Source: Syntrophaceae bacterium UBA4778
GTDB lineage: Bacteria; Desulfobacterota; Syntrophia; Syntrophales; UBA4778
NCBI GenBank assembly: GCA_002403175.1
Contig: DHHG01000303.1
Location: 1 to 25,898 of the forward strand
Direction: 5' to 3'
DNA length: 25,898 bases
Of the stretch, positions 13,842 to 22,890 are shown piece after piece. How positions within the stretch are numbered: the first letter of the stretch is position 1; the number at the start of each line of letters is the position of its first letter. The notes under the pieces were generated by a model, which was not told where the DNA came from, made no database searches, and worked only from the letters and a program-made list of their open reading frames with translations. The translations under genes and the position numbers were made by a program.

Positions 13842-16331
13842 ATGAACAGAAAAGCGGATTTTCAGGAAGTTCCAGTTGAAAAGTTGCGTTGGCGATGCGA
13901 TCCCGATTCACTCGGATTTGAAAGCACCGATGAGTGTCCATACTATTCAGGAATCATCGGCCAGGACAGGGCCGTAAAGGCACTGACCATGGGGCTGCAA
14001 ATCAGAAGCCCGGGTTATAATATATATGCGGCAGGGCGTTCCGGAACTGGAAAAGCCTCTACCATCATGTCGATTTTAAATCAGATGGATCTGGGTGGAA
14101 AAATCCCTGATGACATCTGTTACGTGAATAATTTTAAAAACCCCGATATGCCGAAAGTCATTTACCTTCCGGCAGGTATGGGTAAGAAATTTCAAGCCGA
14201 TATGGATGAGATGGTCTCCTATTTGAAGAGGCAGCTGCCGTTCATATTTGAAAGTGAATCCTTTAAAAAAGAAACCGAAGAGATGATGGAGAGATACCGG
14301 ACCAAACAGAAAGAGTTGTTCCGGGAATTCAATGAAAAGATCTATAAGGAAAACTTTCAGCTTGTTCAATATCAAATCGGGCCATTTACCCGCCAGGACA
14401 TCGTTCCTCTCTATGAAGGCAAGCCCGTTCCGTTCGAACAGTTGGAAACTCTGGCGGAGCAGGATAAATTCAGCAAAGAAGAACTCGAAAACATCCGAAA
14501 AAAAATGATTGAATTGAGGGTTGAACTGGATTCGTTAATGCGGGAAACGCGCCAGGTTGAACGCGATCTTCGTAAGGAATCCGATCAGCTCGAATACAAT
14601 GCAGGATTACCGGTCGTGAGCGGCGTTATTTCGGATATTCGTGTGAAGTACGCCCAAAATCACGATAATGTGAATATTTATCTGGACGAAGTTCAGGAAA
14701 ATATATTGTCCAACCTGAAAGTATTCCGGGAAAGGGAAGATGACCAGCAGCAAGCTGCCGCCCAGGTATTACCGATGGGGATGATGCAGGCGCCGCAGGC
14801 ACCGAAATTTATTGAGTACAAGGTCAATGTCATTGTTGATAATTCCCAGACGGAAAAGCGCCCGATTATTCATGAAACCGATCCGAATTACAAAAACCTG
14901 TTCGGGACCATCGAACGGGAGATCGATCGCTCCGGATTCTGGAAAACCGATTTTACTAAAATAAAAGCCGGATCTATTCTCCGGGCCAATGGCGGATTTA
15001 TTGTTTTCAATGCCTATGACGCTCTCATTGAACCGGGTGTCTGGTTTACGCTGAAGAGAACGTTGAAAAATATGAGCCTGAATATGCAGCCTTACGATCC
15101 ATATGGATTCATGCCGACAGCCCTCAAGCCCGAACCGATTGATCTGGATGTTAAAGTAATCATGATTGGTGATGCTTATATATATTATCAGCTTTATCAT
15201 CTCACGGACGATTTTAAGAAAATATTCAAGACCAAGGCTGACTTTGATACGGAGATGCCGAATCAGGAAAAAGAGATACGAGATTATATCTGTTTCTTGA
15301 AGAAAATTGTCCAAGATGAAAAATTGCTTCCATTTGACAAGAAGGCGGCTGCGGATATCATAGAATTCGGCACGAGGCTGACGGGAAAGCAAAAAAAATT
15401 ATCAACACGTTTCGTCGACGTTGCCGATCTCATTCGGGAAGCGAGTTACTGGGCGCAAGCAGAAGGCAGTACGGTAGTAACGGACATTCATGTGGACAAA
15501 GCGTATGATGAAAAAATCAGGCGCGTGGCCATGATCGATGATAAAATTCAGGAAATGATCGAGGATGGAACGATCATGATCGATACCGATAAATCTGTTG
15601 TGGGGCAGGTAAACGGTCTTTCGGTTTACGATATGGGAGATCATGCATTCGGAAAACCTGCCAGAATTACAGCCGAGACTTCGATTGGCAGATCGGGTGT
15701 CATCAATATCGAAAGAGAGGCCAAGCTCTCCGGAAAGACCCATGATAAAGGGGTCCTTATCATGGAAGGTTATATCAGGAGAATGTTTGCCCAGGATAAA
15801 CCACTGACAATGAGCGCCAGCATTGCATTTGAACAATCTTATGGCGGTGTTGACGGGGACAGTGCCTCATCAACGGAAATGTATGCCATTCTCTCCAGCC
15901 TCTCCGATACTCCAATCAGGCAGGATATAGCCGTCACCGGCTCCATGAATCAAAAAGGTGAGATACAACCGATTGGGGGCGTCAATTACAAAATTGAAGG
16001 CTTTTATCATGTTTGCAAGGCTAAAGGCCTGACAGGCATGCAGGGTGTTATGATTCCCGAATTGAATGTGCCGGATCTCATGTTGAGGAAGGAAGTTGTT
16101 CAGGCTAGTTCAGAAGGAAAATTTCACATTTATCCCGTGAAGACGATCGGTCAGGGAATAGAAATTCTGACCGGAAGAGAGGTCGGTCAGAAGAATGGAG
16201 ATGGTACCTATCCGGAAGGGACGATTTACTATCTGGTAAATGAAAAGCTGAAATCAGTTGCTCAGAGCTTGAAAAAGTTCGGTGAGGAAGAAAAAAGCGA
16301 AGGCGGGGCGGCCGAAAAAGAATCAGAATAG
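13842..16331 (+). CDS. Lon-like ATP-dependent protease (AAA_32 type)
   Basis: An 829-residue Lon-related protease with an AAA_32-type ATPase region, which degrades proteins in the cytoplasm. Walker A is GRSGTGKAS (65-73). A long helical insertion (about 135-300, rich in Glu, Lys and Gln) interrupts the ATPase. ANGGFIVFNAYDAL (382-395) stands where the Walker B region is expected. The C-terminal Lon proteolytic domain has Ser674 in GGVDGDSASS and Lys717 in GGVNYKIEG, the Ser-Lys dyad. There is no Lon N-terminal substrate domain and no obvious membrane anchor. It differs from classical LonA and is usually annotated as an ATP-binding or Lon-like protease. A strong terminator follows. Confidence 0.92.
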   Translation: MNRKADFQEVPVEKLRWRCDPDSLGFESTDECPYYSGIIGQDRAVKALTMGLQIRSPGYNIYAAGRSGTGKASTIMSILNQMDLGGKIPDDICYVNNFKNPDMPKVIYLPAGMGKKFQADMDEMVSYLKRQLPFIFESESFKKETEEMMERYRTKQKELFREFNEKIYKENFQLVQYQIGPFTRQDIVPLYEGKPVPFEQLETLAEQDKFSKEELENIRKKMIELRVELDSLMRETRQVERDLRKESDQLEYNAGLPVVSGVISDIRVKYAQNHDNVNIYLDEVQENILSNLKVFREREDDQQQAAAQVLPMGMMQAPQAPKFIEYKVNVIVDNSQTEKRPIIHETDPNYKNLFGTIEREIDRSGFWKTDFTKIKAGSILRANGGFIVFNAYDALIEPGVWFTLKRTLKNMSLNMQPYDPYGFMPTALKPEPIDLDVKVIMIGDAYIYYQLYHLTDDFKKIFKTKADFDTEMPNQEKEIRDYICFLKKIVQDEKLLPFDKKAAADIIEFGTRLTGKQKKLSTRFVDVADLIREASYWAQAEGSTVVTDIHVDKAYDEKIRRVAMIDDKIQEMIEDGTIMIDTDKSVVGQVNGLSVYDMGDHAFGKPARITAETSIGRSGVINIEREAKLSGKTHDKGVLIMEGYIRRMFAQDKPLTMSASIAFEQSYGGVDGDSASSTEMYAILSSLSDTPIRQDIAVTGSMNQKGEIQPIGGVNYKIEGFYHVCKAKGLTGMQGVMIPELNVPDLMLRKEVVQASSEGKFHIYPVKTIGQGIEILTGREVGQKNGDGTYPEGTIYYLVNEKLKSVAQSLKKFGEEEKSEGGAAEKESE

Positions 16332-16352
16332 TCGGCCGGAATACGATTTATT

Positions 16353-16405
16353 AAAAAGGGGCTGTTCATCCTTTGATAAAGGACATTGAACAGCTCCTTT
16401 TTATT
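16353..16405 (+). terminator. Intrinsic terminator after the Lon-like gene
   Basis: AAAAAGGGGCTGTTCA (16353-16368) pairs with TGAACAGCTCCTTTTT (16387-16402), allowing one G-U pair. The loop itself folds as TCCTTT-GAT-AAAGGA. The right arm ends in a T-run. It lies 21 bases after the stop codon and probably ends the Lon-like transcript. The flanking A- and T-runs make it potentially bidirectional. Confidence 0.85.
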
Positions 16406-16524
16406 TGATATAGGAATCAGACTCAATGAGAGGTTTTCGAAGGCCCTAATTAAATCCGCTTTGGAGAATGAAAGCTTCAAGAAAGCGGGTATTATGAAGT
16501 GATCGTAAGAGAAAGGAAGAAGCA

Positions 16525-16929
16525 ATGTTGAGAAAGTTTTTTGCTGTTCTGTTGGTTATATCCGCTCTATTCACGTTTTCAGGCTGTGCAGTTTTGTTGG
16601 GTGGAGCTGCGATAGGGGCAGGGGCATCGGGCACCTATCTCTACATTGATGGAGAAATGAAAACGGATTACTATGCTCCCTTCGATAAAGTCTGGGTGGC
16701 CGTTGAGAAGACAGTTGCCGATATGCAGGGGCTCGATGTCATGCGCAGCAGGGAAATTGCGCAAGGTTCCGTAAATGCCGTCATCAACCAAGACAAAGTC
16801 TTTTTTACTCTGAAATACAAGGAGAAAAACGTAACCACCGTTTCGGTTCGGGTCGGTATGCTCGGCAATAAGCTCGGCTCTCAATTGCTTCATGATAAGA
16901 TTGCCGAAAATCTGGCGAAAGGTAAATGA
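16525..16929 (+). CDS. DUF3568-like lipoprotein
   Basis: A 134-residue lipoprotein precursor. The signal peptide (RKFFAVLLVISALFTFS) ends in the lipobox FSGC with Cys21 as the lipidation site, followed by a Gly/Ala-rich stretch (GGAAIGAGASGTYLY). The mature domain (FDKVWVAVEKTVADM, VTTVSVRVGMLG) fits the DUF3568 family, whose function is unknown. It is probably anchored in the inner or outer membrane. A GAAAGGAAG stretch precedes the ATG. It lies downstream of the Lon terminator, so it is transcribed separately, and 87 bases upstream of the flippase-like gene. Confidence 0.82.
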   Translation: MLRKFFAVLLVISALFTFSGCAVLLGGAAIGAGASGTYLYIDGEMKTDYYAPFDKVWVAVEKTVADMQGLDVMRSREIAQGSVNAVINQDKVFFTLKYKEKNVTTVSVRVGMLGNKLGSQLLHDKIAENLAKGK

Positions 16930-17016
16930 CCCGATTTCGGAAAATGCAGGTACGAGCGACTGAGAAATAGTGGTTCATTTGCTTTCTTCTGTCATCATGC
17001 AAAGGCAGGATTTTTA

Positions 17017-17988
17017 ATGAAAAAAAGTATGATCCTGGGCTTTTTAATCAGTGCCGCTCTTTTATACTTTTCTGTCAGGGAAATCGATTTTGTATCGGTT
17101 ACGGAAAGCTTTCGCTCCTTGCGGTATAGCTATATCATCCTTGTAACCGCTGCTTTAACAGCACTCCAGGTATTAAGGTCTTATCGTTGGGGTATTATTC
17201 TGAGTCCGATCAAAAAGATGGATCAGATTTCTCTTTTTTCAATCACGAGCGTCGGGTGTCTGGCATTGGTCGCCATTCCTGCGAGGATCGGAGAACTTGC
17301 CAGGCCCTATCTGATAAAAAAAAGAACAGGTATGAGCATGACGACCGCCTTGGGAACTGTCTTTATTGAACGTGTTCTGGATGGTCTGACCGTGCTCGTC
17401 TTTTTTTTTACTGCTTTATTTTTTGTTCCTCTCCCTCCGTGGCTGGTTAATTCCAGTATTGCCTTTCTTTCATTTACCCTGGCTGTTCTGATTTTTATGT
17501 TGTTTCTGATCTTTAGAAGAAAGGCATCGCTCAATGTCTTGGAGAAAATCACGCGAATTCTGCCGGACAGATGGACTTCGAATCTGAATGAGCTTATCCA
17601 TCATTTCGTAGACGGGATTGAGATGATTACAGATGTAAAGATCATATTCCAGGCAACCTTTCTCTCCATGATCATATGGGTTTTGGATATAGCGGCCATT
17701 TATATCCTCTTTCTGGCATTTGGAATGAAGCTTTCCATGATAGCGGCAGTGATCGTTATGGTTGTTCTGATTATCGGGATCACTCTACCCACGGCGCCTG
17801 GGTATGTCGGTAATTGGCATTTCTTCTGTATTGCGGCCTTGACATTTTTCGGAGTTTCCAAATCTGATGCGCTTACGTATGCAGTTATGCTCCATTTCAT
17901 AAGTGTTGGCGTCATTGTGGTCTTGGGGCTGATTTTTTTGCCTTTTAACAAATTCAGTTTTTCCGATCTCAGCAATAGACAGCTTTAA
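17017..17988 (+). CDS. Flippase-like integral membrane protein (LPG synthase TM family)
   Basis: A 323-residue polytopic membrane protein of the lysylphosphatidylglycerol synthase transmembrane (UPF0104/flippase-like) family, with about seven to eight hydrophobic helices. Family blocks are PARIGELARPYLIKKRTG, ALGTVFIERVLDGL and PTAPGYVGNWHFF. Members are found with glycan- and lipid-modifying genes and are suspected to move lipid-linked substrates across the inner membrane. The C-terminal aminoacyl-transfer domain of true LPG synthases is absent. GGCAGGA precedes the ATG. An epimerase gene follows about 175 bases later, so a role in envelope glycolipid or polysaccharide assembly is possible but not shown. 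Confidence 0.85.
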   Translation: MKKSMILGFLISAALLYFSVREIDFVSVTESFRSLRYSYIILVTAALTALQVLRSYRWGIILSPIKKMDQISLFSITSVGCLALVAIPARIGELARPYLIKKRTGMSMTTALGTVFIERVLDGLTVLVFFFTALFFVPLPPWLVNSSIAFLSFTLAVLIFMLFLIFRRKASLNVLEKITRILPDRWTSNLNELIHHFVDGIEMITDVKIIFQATFLSMIIWVLDIAAIYILFLAFGMKLSMIAAVIVMVVLIIGITLPTAPGYVGNWHFFCIAALTFFGVSKSDALTYAVMLHFISVGVIVVLGLIFLPFNKFSFSDLSNRQL

Positions 17989-18014
17989 AAAAATATAGTA
18001 GCTTTTTTATAGTG

Positions 18015-18045
18015 TCGAACTTTTACGTTCGAATTTCCTTTTTTC
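18015..18045 (+). terminator. Possible terminator after the flippase-like gene
   Basis: TCGAAC (18015-18020) and GTTCGA (18027-18032) form a six-base hairpin followed by a T-rich tract. The stem is short, so termination would be weak. Confidence 0.4.
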
Positions 18046-18163
18046 TTATCCCCGCTCAAAATTCAATTGTAAGCATGTGATTTGGTTCGACCCTGTTTCT
18101 TTCATTTTTTCCTAGCAGATTCAAAGATCGGATTGTGTCTCTATTCCTTCAAGGAGGTATGCA

Positions 18164-19213
18164 ATGCATTATCTCGTCACTGGAGGCGCTGGATTCATTG
18201 GGTCTAATATTGTTGAGAAACTTATCCTAAAGGGCGAAAAGGTCAGAATACTGGATAGCTTTTTTTCCGGAAAACGAGAGAATCTCCTTTTCCCTGAGCA
18301 CGAGAGAATTGAATTAATCGAAGGGGATATTCGCAATTTAAAAGATTGTCGAAAAGCGGCGTCAGGAATTGATTATGTGCTTCATCACGCGGCAATTGCT
18401 TCGGTACCGCATTCTGTAAAGGATCCGTTACTTACCCATGAAGTCAACGTAACGGGAACTATAAACATGCTGATTGCGGCCCGCGATGCCGGGGTCAGGC
18501 GGTTCGTGCTTGCATCTTCTTCTTCTGTTTACGGAAATGGCAATTGTATGCAGGAACCTAATAGAGAGGAGATGAGGACCGAACCCCTGTCACCATACGC
18601 ACTCAGCAAATGGATCGGTGAGGAAACTTGTAAAATTTTCACTAGGTTGTATGGTTTGGAAACGGTTGCTTTGCGCTATTTTAACGTCTTTGGAATAAGG
18701 CAGAACCCCCGATCTGAATATGCTGCAGTTATCCCGAAATTCATAGAGGCGGTTTTGCAGAAAAGAAAGCCGCTGATTTATGGTGACGGCCTGCAGTCGC
18801 GCGATTTCGTCTATGTTGATGATGTCGTGGAAGCCAACCTGAAGGCCTGTATGACGCCAAATTCGGTTGCCGGTAAAGTCTTCAATGTTGCCTGCGGAAA
18901 GAGCTGTACACTATTGGACATTCTTGACAGCTTGAGCCAGATCAATGAAATGGCTATAGAGCCGGTCCATACGTCTTCCAAAGCGGGCGATATCAGGCAC
19001 TCTCTGGCCGACATTTCTCTATCAAAAAGTCTTCTCGGATTTGAACCGGGCACTCCTTTTTATGAGGGTTTAAAAAAGACTACGGAATGGTATAGGGCAG
19101 GACTCCGGGCACAACAGGAATGCGAAACAATTTGTTCAATACTCAAATTACGATCTGGAACGGATGCCTTTCCCGATCCGCTGCAAGATAGCAAATTGAT
19201 CGAAAATACTTGA
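18164..19213 (+). CDS. NAD-dependent sugar-nucleotide epimerase
   Basis: A 349-residue short-chain dehydrogenase/reductase-type epimerase acting on UDP-sugars. The Rossmann motif GGAGFIGSN (7-15) binds NAD, ASSSSVYG (118-125) supplies the Ser, and YALSK holds Tyr145 and Lys149. FGIRQNPRSEYAAVIPKFIEA and the following SRDFVYVDDVV resemble the WbpP/Gne type of UDP-N-acetylglucosamine 4-epimerase, although UDP-glucose 4-epimerase activity is also possible. About 30 residues at the C-terminus (from roughly ECETICSILK) go beyond the usual end and look unconserved. AAGGAGGT precedes the ATG. It converges with ntrX with only 24 bases between stops. Confidence 0.9.
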   Translation: MHYLVTGGAGFIGSNIVEKLILKGEKVRILDSFFSGKRENLLFPEHERIELIEGDIRNLKDCRKAASGIDYVLHHAAIASVPHSVKDPLLTHEVNVTGTINMLIAARDAGVRRFVLASSSSVYGNGNCMQEPNREEMRTEPLSPYALSKWIGEETCKIFTRLYGLETVALRYFNVFGIRQNPRSEYAAVIPKFIEAVLQKRKPLIYGDGLQSRDFVYVDDVVEANLKACMTPNSVAGKVFNVACGKSCTLLDILDSLSQINEMAIEPVHTSSKAGDIRHSLADISLSKSLLGFEPGTPFYEGLKKTTEWYRAGLRAQQECETICSILKLRSGTDAFPDPLQDSKLIENT

Positions 19214-19237
19214 TCCTGTTCTGTGAAAATTCCAGAT

Positions 19238-20602
19238 CTATTCCTTTTTGAAGTCCAATCCGTACCCTTTTATTTTTCGGTGCAGGTTACTTCTTTCAAG
19301 TCCGATGGTATCTGCCGTCCGGGATACGTTTCCTTCATTTTCCTGAAGTTTTCTCATAATAAAGTTCTTCTCCCATTCCATTCTTGCCTCCCTGAAGGAA
19401 TCGGAGGATATACCTGAATTTGAATCCGGTTTGGGATTGATCCTTATCATCGGGGGAATGTCATCCGATTTTATTAAATCCGATGAGGTCATAATGATCA
19501 GGCGTTCAATAATGTTTTTTAATTCCCTTACATTTCCCGGCCAGTTGTGCTCCATTAACATTTCAAGTGCATCGGGTGAAATTTTTTTCAGATCTTTCCC
19601 TTCCTTTTGGCAAAACTCAGCGATAAAACGAGCAACCAAAAGGGGAATGTCCTCTTTGCGATCCCGTAAGGGAGGAATCTCGAGGGGGATAACGTTCAGC
19701 CGATAAAACAAATCCTGCCTGAACCGTCCTTCTTCCATTTCGATTTCAAGGTCCTTGTTGGTTGCAGCCAGAACCCGGACGTCGGTTTCAATTACTCGTG
19801 TTCCGCCCACCCGTTCATATTTCTTTTCCTGAAGAATCCGAAGTATCTTTGCCTGAGCTTTCTGACTCATATCGGCAACTTCGTCGAGAAAGATCGTACC
19901 CTCATTGGCAAGGTCGAACTTGCCCCTTTTCGTCATTGTGGCTCCCGTGAAGGATCCTTTTTCATGTCCGAAAAGCTCGCTCTCGATTAACTCTTCGGGA
20001 ATGGCTGCGCAATTCACTTCAACAAAAGGCTTCTGGCAACGTTTACTCTGCCTGTGAATCGATCTTGCCACCAGCTCTTTCCCCGTGCCATTTTCACCCA
20101 TAATTAAAATCCATGCATTGGTCGGGGCAATGATGGATATCATTTCCTTCAACTCAAGAATGAACTTGCTTTCCCCTGTCAGTTCGCATTCCTGAGGAAA
20201 TTTCTGTTTCAGCAGCTTATTTTCTTCTTCAAGACGAATGAACTCCAAAGCATGCTGGACCAGGAGGACCAGCTTGTCTAAAGAAAGAGGTTTTTCTATA
20301 AAATCAAAAGCGCCCAGCTTGGTGGCCTTTACTGCAGTTTCAATCGTGCCATGTCCTGACATCATAATCACCGGTATCTGTGGATTTTCAGACTTGATGA
20401 TTTTCAAGGCTTCTACCCCATCCATACCCGGAAGCCAGATATCCAGGAGAACCAGATCAGGCAGCTCGTCTTCCACGATCCTGATCGCTTCTTCGGCGCT
20501 TCCCGTCTTCAAAACTCGATAGCCCTCATCGGAAAGGACACCGCTCAGGCTTTGACAGATACTTTCCTCATCATCTACAACGAGAATTGTTCGATTATTC
20601 AT
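19238..20602 (-). CDS. ntrX: NtrX-type sigma-54-dependent response regulator
   Basis: A 454-residue enhancer-binding regulator. The receiver domain (1-120) has Asp10/Asp11, the phosphorylation site Asp54 and Lys104. The sigma-54-activating AAA+ domain (about 140-370) has Walker A GENGTGKE (169-176), Walker B GTIFLDEV (235-242) and the sigma-54 contact loop GSFTGA (216-221), a variant of the usual GAFTGA. The Fis-type helix-turn-helix is at 421-448 (NVSRTADTIGLERSNLHRKI). It lies 38 bases after the NtrY-like kinase, its probable partner. GGAG precedes the ATG. Target genes cannot be read here. The NtrX name rests on domain layout and pairing. Confidence 0.9.
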   Translation of the reverse strand: MNNRTILVVDDEESICQSLSGVLSDEGYRVLKTGSAEEAIRIVEDELPDLVLLDIWLPGMDGVEALKIIKSENPQIPVIMMSGHGTIETAVKATKLGAFDFIEKPLSLDKLVLLVQHALEFIRLEEENKLLKQKFPQECELTGESKFILELKEMISIIAPTNAWILIMGENGTGKELVARSIHRQSKRCQKPFVEVNCAAIPEELIESELFGHEKGSFTGATMTKRGKFDLANEGTIFLDEVADMSQKAQAKILRILQEKKYERVGGTRVIETDVRVLAATNKDLEIEMEEGRFRQDLFYRLNVIPLEIPPLRDRKEDIPLLVARFIAEFCQKEGKDLKKISPDALEMLMEHNWPGNVRELKNIIERLIIMTSSDLIKSDDIPPMIRINPKPDSNSGISSDSFREARMEWEKNFIMRKLQENEGNVSRTADTIGLERSNLHRKIKGYGLDFKKE

Positions 20603-20640
20603 TCAATACTCCAGATCGGAAATCCTTATCATCATACGGT

Positions 20641-22860
20641 TTACGCAGGTAATTCAAAAGATATGATCGTGCCCTGCGGCCTGTTGTCCATTACGGAAAT
20701 TCGGCCAAGGTGGTCCTCAATGATTGAATTTACAATTGCGAGACCCAATCCCGTGCCGCTTTTTTTCGTCGAATAGTAAGGCTCAAATATTCTCTTCTTG
20801 TCTTTTAGTGAGATGCCGCTGCCATTATCCTTTATCTCTACGCAAGCACATTTTTTTGTTTTATCATAAGATGTCTTGACTTCAACCGTGCCTTCAACCT
20901 TCTGTACAGCTGCAACTGCATTATCAAGAAGATTCATCATGACGCGCTTGATCTGCTCTGCATCCAGGTTCAGCATGGGGATATCGTCTCCCTGATTGAA
21001 TGTGAAAGAAACAGTTTTATGTGCATCTTGGAACAGCATAACGGATCCGGCAATAACCTCATTTATATCATTTGGAGACAATTGGGTGACAGGCATACGT
21101 GCAAACCGAGAGAATTCGTTCACGAGGTTCTTCAGATTCTCAACCTGATCAATAATCGTTTTTGTGCATTCCTGAAAAATCGCTCCGTCATCGCCCAGTC
21201 GATCTCCATATCTCTTTTGCAATCTTTGGGCCGACAACTGAACTGGCGTTAATGGATTTTTTATTTCATGCGCTATACGTCTTGCAACTTCCCGCCAAGC
21301 CGCCATGCGTTCTGCACGCTGCATTGCCGACAAATCCTCGAAGACAACAACCAGCCCCATATAATTTTTTTCATCATCTCTCAAAATTGTTATGGTCATC
21401 CACACCGTCAATACATTGTCGCGCAGATTCAATTGGATCTGTTTCTCAATAAGACCATCTTCGCTCTCTTCCAGCTCTTTCAGTATATCGTTGACGATAT
21501 CCATATGGTCAATTGGAAGGACGTCCTGAAATCTCTTATTCAGAACCTTTTCGGTTTTAATCCCGAGCATCTTCTCGGAAGCCCTGTTGATGGTGCTTAT
21601 CAAACCGTTTTTATCTATGGAGATAACTCCTGCGGAAACATTGCTCAGGACTGTTTCCATATATTTTCTGCGCTGCTCAAGATCAAGATTGACTTGCTCA
21701 ACTTCGATGTGACTCAGCTTCAGGTCCTCGGTCATCTGATTAAATGAATCGACCAAGACACCCAGTTCATCATCGGAAACAATATCGATACGATAATCGA
21801 GATTTCCCTGGGCGATACTGCGCGTGGCCTGAGCCAAATCCTGGATAGGAACGGTAATTCCCTTGGCGAGATACAGCCCGAACCAGGTTGCAGAGAAAAC
21901 GATCAGAAGGGTAATAATGAACAGTGTGAGAATATAACTCAGTTTGATTGGATTTTTAAGCAGCCTGAACTGCTTATATTCTTCAGCTGTTCTGGAAATA
22001 ACGCCTATTTTATCAATCAGATTTTTAGGAATCAGATAATAGACGGCAACCGTGCCGATCACTTCCTTAGGATTGATGCTGGATAGAATCGGCGAAAGTC
22101 CGCATATCAGATCTCCATGACTGAGGGATTGGGTGGTGGATATTTCCTTGCCTGAAAAGACCTCTTCCAGCGTTTCCGGATTCAGATCTTTCGGCATGAC
22201 ATCGGGGAAATCGGGGCTTCTGAATAGGACTTTATCCTCACGATTGGCAAAATATATTTCCACCATCCCGAGTTTGAAGTCTTTCTGCCGCTGCTGAACC
22301 AGCGTTTCCAGATAAGGGCGCCTCTCCTGCTCGTAAAGCTTATTGCTGCTTATAATCGTGCTCATCTGCCTGGAATAAAATTTCGCATTTTCGGCGCCTT
22401 GTTGATAATAGGTCTGAGCGATATCAAGGGAATAGTTTAGCGCGCCCCCCACTCGCATATTGAACCAGTTATCCACACTGTACGAAAGGAGATTCAAAGC
22501 TACAAAGAATAGAATGATGGTAGGAATCAGGGATAAACTGACGAAAGCCGAAACGAGCTTGGTCCTTAATTTGGACCCTAGTATTCCGTGCCGCCGCTCG
22601 TATACCAGCTTGACCACGTTCCTGATAATTAAAAATATCAACAGGATAATCAGGATGATATTAATATTGATGAGACCGAAAATCAGAATATTGTTCGAAA
22701 CCGGAATCAGCTCGCCCAGACTGGACAGATGGGTTTCTATATAAGACAGCAGGGCAATACTCAAGGCTGTGAGGATGATGATAATCCTTTCACGGCGCCT
22801 GCGACGGCGGTCCTTCTCGTCCAGGAAAAGCTTCTTTTTCTCCGAATCGGTCATCCTCAT
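20641..22860 (-). CDS. ntrY: NtrY-type membrane sensor histidine kinase
   Basis: A 739-residue sensor kinase. Membrane helices lie at about 25-42, 57-80, 103-126 and 307-330, with an extracytoplasmic sensor region between the last two. A HAMP domain (about 330-385), a PAS domain (about 400-510), a HisKA domain with phospho-acceptor His531 (RRIAHEIKNPLTP) and an ATPase domain with N-box NLLDNAVAA, DNGSG (678-682) and GTGLGLAIV follow. The layout is that of NtrY, which phosphorylates NtrX. The signal sensed is unknown. The start is the ATG at 22860. It follows the DUF4390 gene by 30 bases and is likely cotranscribed. Confidence 0.92.
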   Translation of the reverse strand: MRMTDSEKKKLFLDEKDRRRRRRERIIIILTALSIALLSYIETHLSSLGELIPVSNNILIFGLININIILIILLIFLIIRNVVKLVYERRHGILGSKLRTKLVSAFVSLSLIPTIILFFVALNLLSYSVDNWFNMRVGGALNYSLDIAQTYYQQGAENAKFYSRQMSTIISSNKLYEQERRPYLETLVQQRQKDFKLGMVEIYFANREDKVLFRSPDFPDVMPKDLNPETLEEVFSGKEISTTQSLSHGDLICGLSPILSSINPKEVIGTVAVYYLIPKNLIDKIGVISRTAEEYKQFRLLKNPIKLSYILTLFIITLLIVFSATWFGLYLAKGITVPIQDLAQATRSIAQGNLDYRIDIVSDDELGVLVDSFNQMTEDLKLSHIEVEQVNLDLEQRRKYMETVLSNVSAGVISIDKNGLISTINRASEKMLGIKTEKVLNKRFQDVLPIDHMDIVNDILKELEESEDGLIEKQIQLNLRDNVLTVWMTITILRDDEKNYMGLVVVFEDLSAMQRAERMAAWREVARRIAHEIKNPLTPVQLSAQRLQKRYGDRLGDDGAIFQECTKTIIDQVENLKNLVNEFSRFARMPVTQLSPNDINEVIAGSVMLFQDAHKTVSFTFNQGDDIPMLNLDAEQIKRVMMNLLDNAVAAVQKVEGTVEVKTSYDKTKKCACVEIKDNGSGISLKDKKRIFEPYYSTKKSGTGLGLAIVNSIIEDHLGRISVMDNRPQGTIISFELPA

Positions 22861-22890
22861 AGATAATTACAGAATCGAATGTCTTTTGAG

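Noticed and set aside
14769..15392. Minus-strand open frame of about 207 codons inside the Lon-like gene
   Set aside because: It is the antisense shadow of a conserved ATPase/protease and has no motif or start signal.
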